From assembly GCF_030348945.1 (NCBI RefSeq), contig NZ_JAUCEN010000002.1, forward strand, positions 4,092,001 through 4,156,000: a stretch of 64,000 bases of DNA, written 5' to 3'. Below the pieces are notes generated by a model. It searched no databases and was not told where the DNA came from. It saw only the letters and a program-made list of their open reading frames with translations. Positions 60,556 to 64,000 of the stretch are shown one piece after another (position 1 is the stretch's first letter; each line of letters opens with the position of its first letter). The position numbers and the translations under genes were made by a program. The DNA comes from Peribacillus sp. ACCC06369 (lineage in GTDB: Bacteria; Bacillota; Bacilli; Bacillales; DSM-1321).

Positions 60556-61170
60556 TTACAAATACAAACCTTCGACGTAAACTGACGTGATGGTTTGTGA
60601 AATTTCTTCAACAGAACTATGATGTTCGTTTCGGACAATTTCCCAAAGATACATTTCATTCGTGAAAAACCACCCTCTTGCGACAAGCTCATGGTTCAGT
60701 TCAGCTCTTGCCAGTCCATTTTGCTGTGCGTAGGCGACGTCCTTTGAAATTCGCTGGATGAACTTCATGCGGATCGCTTTCCATTTATCTGATATGACGG
60801 TTGAAACCCCAATGGCCTGTTCGAAAACTTGCATCATATAGCGTTCAGCCTCTGCCATTTTTAAAAATGCATTGGCTTGTTTGTTTATGATATGTTTTGC
60901 TTCGTCTTTTGATTTTGGAAAGAAAGAGGTCTCGGCAATTTCGTAAAATTGCTCCATTACGTTCTCCATTAGTACAATTAAAAGATCCTCTTTTCCTTTA
61001 AAATGAACATAGGCAGTTCCGTATCCGATGTTTGCCCTTTTGATCATTTGGGAGATAACCGCAGCTTGAAAACCTTCTTCAAGAAATACTTCCTTTGCAG
61101 CTTCCAATAACTTTTGACGTGTCATGATTGAGCGCAAATGTCGTTTATCCCCTATTTTACCATTATCCAT
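60556..61170 (-). CDS. TetR/AcrR family regulator beside kynU
   Basis: 204 residues. The N-terminal helix-turn-helix (about 12-60) contains RQKLLEAAKEVFLEEGFQAA and the recognition region IKRANIGYGTAYVHFKGKEDLL. The C-terminal ligand domain contains WKAIRMKFIQRISKDVAYAQ. It is divergent from kynU, with an operator-like dyad between them, so it probably represses kynU and the permease and is relieved by kynurenine or a related ligand (inference). Shine-Dalgarno (GGGGAGG) precedes the ATG. Confidence 0.88.
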   Translation of the reverse strand: MDNGKIGDKRHLRSIMTRQKLLEAAKEVFLEEGFQAAVISQMIKRANIGYGTAYVHFKGKEDLLIVLMENVMEQFYEIAETSFFPKSKDEAKHIINKQANAFLKMAEAERYMMQVFEQAIGVSTVISDKWKAIRMKFIQRISKDVAYAQQNGLARAELNHELVARGWFFTNEMYLWEIVRNEHHSSVEEISQTITSVYVEGLYL

Positions 61171-61282
61171 GCCTATTCCTCCCCTTATCTTCTAGCATAA
61201 TGGATTTTCCTCAAAATAAAAAACATTTGTTGGAAATTTTTTTGTGAATGATCTAATGTTTATAATTTTCTGAATTAACTTA

Positions 61283-61340
61283 TTGACATCGCGTCATATT
61301 CTTTGGTACGATTCTCCTAGAATATTAGATAAACTAATAT
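61283..61340 (+). promoter_or_regulatory. kynU promoter and TetR-type operator
   Basis: TTGACA (61283-61288), 18 bp, TACGAT (61307-61312). Ten bases downstream is the perfect 19-bp dyad ATATTAG-ATAAA-CTAATAT (61322-61340), directly before the AGGAGG of kynU. A bound repressor would sit across the transcription start. Confidence 0.8.
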
Positions 61341-61352
61341 AGGAGGATGATT

Positions 61353-62630
61353 ATGGTTTCAGAATACACGTTGGATTATGCAAAACAATTGGATGAGATA
61401 GATACACTTAAAGGTTTTCGAGAAGAGTTTTATTTAAAGCCGGATTCGATCTATATGGATGGAAACTCATTGGGGCTTCTGTCGAAAAGGGCTGAACGCA
61501 CTCTTTTGGAATCTTTGGAAGATTGGAAGGAACATGGGATTGATGGATGGACACAAGGGAATCACCCATGGTTTTTCATGGCAGAGAAATTGGGCGCGAA
61601 GATGGCCCAATTGGTCGGAGCTTCTCCCGAGGAGGTTATTGTAACCGGCTCCACAACTGTAAATCTGCATCAACTTGTAGCTACTTTTTATAAGCCGGAA
61701 GGCATGCGTACAAAAATTTTAGCAGATGAACTAACCTTTCCGACTGACATTTATGCTCTTCAAAGTCAGCTGCGTACACATGGATACGATCCGGAAATCG
61801 ATCTTATCCGCGTGAAAAGCCGCGATGGAAGGTTTCTTGAAGAGGATGACATCATCGAAGCAATGACCGATGACATCGCTTTGATCATCTTGCCTACAGT
61901 CCTCTATCGCAGCGGTCAAATATTGGATATGAAACGATTAACTGAGGAAGCTCATAATAGAGGAATAGTAATCGGTTTTGACGGATGTCATTCTATTGGT
62001 GCGATCCCGCATTCATTCAGCGAATGGGGTGTGGATTTTGCGTATTGGTGCAATTATAAACATTTGAATGGCGGTCCTGGCGGTGTTGGCGGTTTATATG
62101 TAAATCGAAAACATTTTGGAACGATGCCTGGATTGGCTGGATGGTTCGGCTCCAAAAAAGAAAAACAATTCGATATGGAACATACCTTAACACCAGCTGA
62201 ATCAGCAGGCGCATATCAAATTGGAACGCCGCATGTGTTAAGTTGTGCACCTTTGATTGGGTCATTAGACATTTTTATAGAAGCGGGAATTGAGAATATT
62301 CGCGAAAAATCACTGAAAATCAATCAATATTTAATGGATTTAGTCGAATTAGAATTGGAAGACATGGGTTTTTTCATTGGAACGCCTAGAGAAGACATAC
62401 GTCGCGGCGGTCATGTAAGCCTTGAGCATAAAGAAGCTGCACGGATATGTAAGGCATTGAAGGAAAACGGTGTCATTCCCGATTTCCGCGCACCCAATAT
62501 CATTCGCCTTGCTCCAGTTGCACTATATACTTCCTACGCAGAAGTTTGGGAAGTGGTACAAATACTCAAGAAAATCATGTCAGAAAAACAATATGAAAAA
62601 TTCAAGAATGAACGTGAAGTGGTTGCATAA
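61353..62630 (+). CDS. kynU: Kynureninase
   Basis: PLP-dependent hydrolase that splits kynurenine to anthranilate and alanine. About 425 residues, standard length. [15 protein letters not shown] near residue 30 is the family start, [12 protein letters not shown] near 93 contacts [18 protein letters not shown] near 205 provides the aspartate and [19 protein letters not shown] near 230 carries the Schiff-base lysine. AGGAGG is 6 bases before ATG 61353; the in-frame ATG at 61347 touches it. Followed by an amino acid permease gene, and regulated by the divergent TetR gene. No kynA or kynB lies within the window. Confidence 0.95.
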   Translation: MVSEYTLDYAKQLDEIDTLKGFREEFYLKPDSIYMDGNSLGLLSKRAERTLLESLEDWKEHGIDGWTQGNHPWFFMAEKLGAKMAQLVGASPEEVIVTGSTTVNLHQLVATFYKPEGMRTKILADELTFPTDIYALQSQLRTHGYDPEIDLIRVKSRDGRFLEEDDIIEAMTDDIALIILPTVLYRSGQILDMKRLTEEAHNRGIVIGFDGCHSIGAIPHSFSEWGVDFAYWCNYKHLNGGPGGVGGLYVNRKHFGTMPGLAGWFGSKKEKQFDMEHTLTPAESAGAYQIGTPHVLSCAPLIGSLDIFIEAGIENIREKSLKINQYLMDLVELELEDMGFFIGTPREDIRRGGHVSLEHKEAARICKALKENGVIPDFRAPNIIRLAPVALYTSYAEVWEVVQILKKIMSEKQYEKFKNEREVVA

Positions 62631-62760
62631 CGTGAATTTTTCGGCAGAGGAGGCTTCTTCCCTCCAATGGTTAGTTGAATCAGCCCGTCATTAGTCTACG
62701 CTTAAAACTGACTGCCCATTAGGGCAGGATAAAGTCTTTTGGATAAAAAGGGGATGAACT

Positions 62761-64000
62761 ATGGAGAACAAAAATACTCAATTGAACATTAAAGATGAGC
62801 CAGAGAAAGGATTAAAACGTGAGTTAGAAACAAGCCAGCTTTCCATGATCGCGATGGGCTGTGCCATCGGGACGGGGCTATTCCTTGGCAGCGGGCTTGC
62901 CATTCAAGCGGCAGGGCCAAGTGTATTGCTCAGTTATGCTCTCGGGGCGTTCATTGTCTTACTATTGATGGGCTGTTTAGCCGAAATGACGGTTGCCCAT
63001 CCTACTTCCGGATCTTTTGGAGCCATTGCTGAAAAGTACATGACTCCTATGGCAGGCTATCTTGTCCGCTATTCCTATTGGATTGGCAATGTTTTGGCTG
63101 TTGGGGTAGAAGTGAGTGCAGTCAGCGTATATATGAATTATTGGTTTCCGGCCGTTCCGGGAATCGTATGGATTTTGTTGTTTGCAGGTGTCCTGATTTA
63201 TGTAAATGCTACCAGCGTGAATACATTCGCTACATTTGAGTATTGGTTCTCCTTTATTAAAATAAGTGCCATTGTTGGTTTTATCCTTCTTGGAGCCTAT
63301 GTACTATTCGGTTCATCCGAACAGCCACATATAGGACCGGAAAACTTCGTGAATGAAGGCGGTTTTTTCCCATTTGGTTTGAAGGGTATGTGGATAGCCG
63401 TATTCATTTCTTTATTCAGCTTTCTTGGAACTGAATTGATAGCGGTTACATCAGGGGAGGCAAAAGATCCAGATGCAGCTGTTCCAAAAGCATTAAAAGC
63501 TACTGTGTTTCGTTTATCCACTTTCTATGTGCTGACAATCGGGATCATGCTGATGATCGTTCCATGGAAAACGGCTGGGATCGAGGTAAGTCCATTCGTA
63601 AAAGTGATGGAAATATTGAACATTCCAGGTGCATCCGGGATCATGAACTTTATTATTTTAACGGCTGCCATATCTGCCATGAACGCTCAGCTCTATGCTT
63701 CAACACGTATGATGTTTTCATTGGCACGTGGAAAAAATGCACCTAGCTTTTTAGGAAAGTTAAACAAAAAGGGTGTTCCGACAAAAGCACTTGCTGTCTC
63801 TTCAACAGGGATTTTTATCGCTGCAGGCGTTCATGCGTTACTTCCTGGTTCTTCCTATGCCTTCATGATGGGGATTTCCATGTTCGGTGCCATGTTCACA
63901 TGGCTTATGATCTTCATCTCCCATTTGTTTTTCAGGGTGAAATGGGATAAAACAGGCGGACGCAAGTTACCGGTAAGGATGATCGGTTTCCCCTATTTAA
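62761..64000 (+). CDS. Amino acid permease of the kynU operon, 3' end cut
   Basis: APC family (GabP/AnsP-like) transporter; 413 codons are visible and the gene runs off the right edge. It begins MENKNTQLNIKDEPEKGLKR, then SMIAMGCAIGTGLFLGSGLAI near residue 30, PTSGSFGAIAEKYM near 82 and SFLGTELIAVTSGEAKDPDAA near 222. AAAAGGGG is 7 bases before the ATG. It follows kynU by 130 bp, with a CTGCCC / GGGCAG hairpin (62712-62727) between. Uptake of kynurenine, tryptophan or another aromatic amino acid is inferred from context only. Confidence 0.9.
   Translation, partial: MENKNTQLNIKDEPEKGLKRELETSQLSMIAMGCAIGTGLFLGSGLAIQAAGPSVLLSYALGAFIVLLLMGCLAEMTVAHPTSGSFGAIAEKYMTPMAGYLVRYSYWIGNVLAVGVEVSAVSVYMNYWFPAVPGIVWILLFAGVLIYVNATSVNTFATFEYWFSFIKISAIVGFILLGAYVLFGSSEQPHIGPENFVNEGGFFPFGLKGMWIAVFISLFSFLGTELIAVTSGEAKDPDAAVPKALKATVFRLSTFYVLTIGIMLMIVPWKTAGIEVSPFVKVMEILNIPGASGIMNFIILTAAISAMNAQLYASTRMMFSLARGKNAPSFLGKLNKKGVPTKALAVSSTGIFIAAGVHALLPGSSYAFMMGISMFGAMFTWLMIFISHLFFRVKWDKTGGRKLPVRMIGFPYL

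Noticed and set aside
1..64000. tRNA, rRNA, prophage or intact insertion sequence
   Set aside because: No cloverleaf, rRNA segment, integrase or transposase sequence was recognised on either strand.

Overview
The window reads as a chromosomal segment of an endospore-forming, low-GC Gram-positive of the Bacillaceae. Evidence: a gerA-type germinant receptor operon, roc arginine catabolism with a sigma-54 promoter, liaIHFSR, citS/citT/citM, adaA/adaB/alkA, a T-box leader and GGAGG-type ribosome binding sites. A Peribacillus / Bacillus simplex-like host is my best guess from overall gene style; that is inference. There is no rRNA, tRNA, CRISPR array, prophage or intact insertion sequence. Most genes lie on the minus strand.

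Layout. 1-3066: germinant receptor genes (B, C and A subunits). 3247-8043: DedA, PAP2 phosphatase, cytochrome P450, an inverted-repeat element, DUF4083 and DUF975 membrane proteins. 8838-14971: rocA-rocD-rocG plus a small biotinyl-like protein, divergent from rocR; the control region holds a consensus sigma-54 promoter, a second near-copy and three RocR-type dyads. 15073-17063: catD-catE-azoreductase quinone-defence operon with an operator abutting the -10 box. 17190-24321: a candidate zinc-regulated metallophore locus. It has a five-gene nickel/opine-type ABC importer, a MATE exporter carrying two frameshifts and a nicotianamine synthase-like enzyme, with a near-perfect Zur box in front. 24983-30254: mannitol genes mtlA (fused EIICBA), mtlR, mtlD. 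30461-34986: citrate transporter, an AraC regulator that seems to have lost an internal block, and the CitS/CitT two-component system. 36193-38447: alkylation repair, alkA divergent from adaA-adaB. 38530-39531: two tandem DUF2690 secreted proteins. 39906-47453: Nudix hydrolase, CutC, MerR-TipAS regulator, pentapeptide protein, acetyltransferase and cystine transporter TcyP. 47535-54387: PadR/HAAS pair, an unrecognised HExxH peptidase, PAP2-type protein, a T-box-controlled amino acid permease and a group of AT-rich small genes. 54597-61170: MFS transporter, liaR-liaS-liaF-liaH-liaI, TetR regulator. 61353-64000: kynureninase and an amino acid permease cut by the window end.

The most notable system is 17190-24321. 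A NAS-like enzyme, an exporter and an Opp/Nik-type importer behind zinc-type operators match the logic of the staphylopine (cnt) system, yet no opine dehydrogenase or histidine racemase gene is nearby. The product would be a different or minimal metallophore, or the remaining enzymes are encoded elsewhere. The two frameshifts in the exporter leave open whether export still works.

The window also carries intergenic tandem-repeat arrays: a 21/18-bp family built on ACTCGTGA (43430-44165, 59985-60480, and a decayed form at 24380-24620) and an unrelated 40/41-bp array (35881-36160). Several regulatory sites are visible at base level: a MerR 19-bp-spacer promoter, PadR-type dyads, a TetR-type operator before kynU, a cre site over the citM promoter and many intrinsic terminators.
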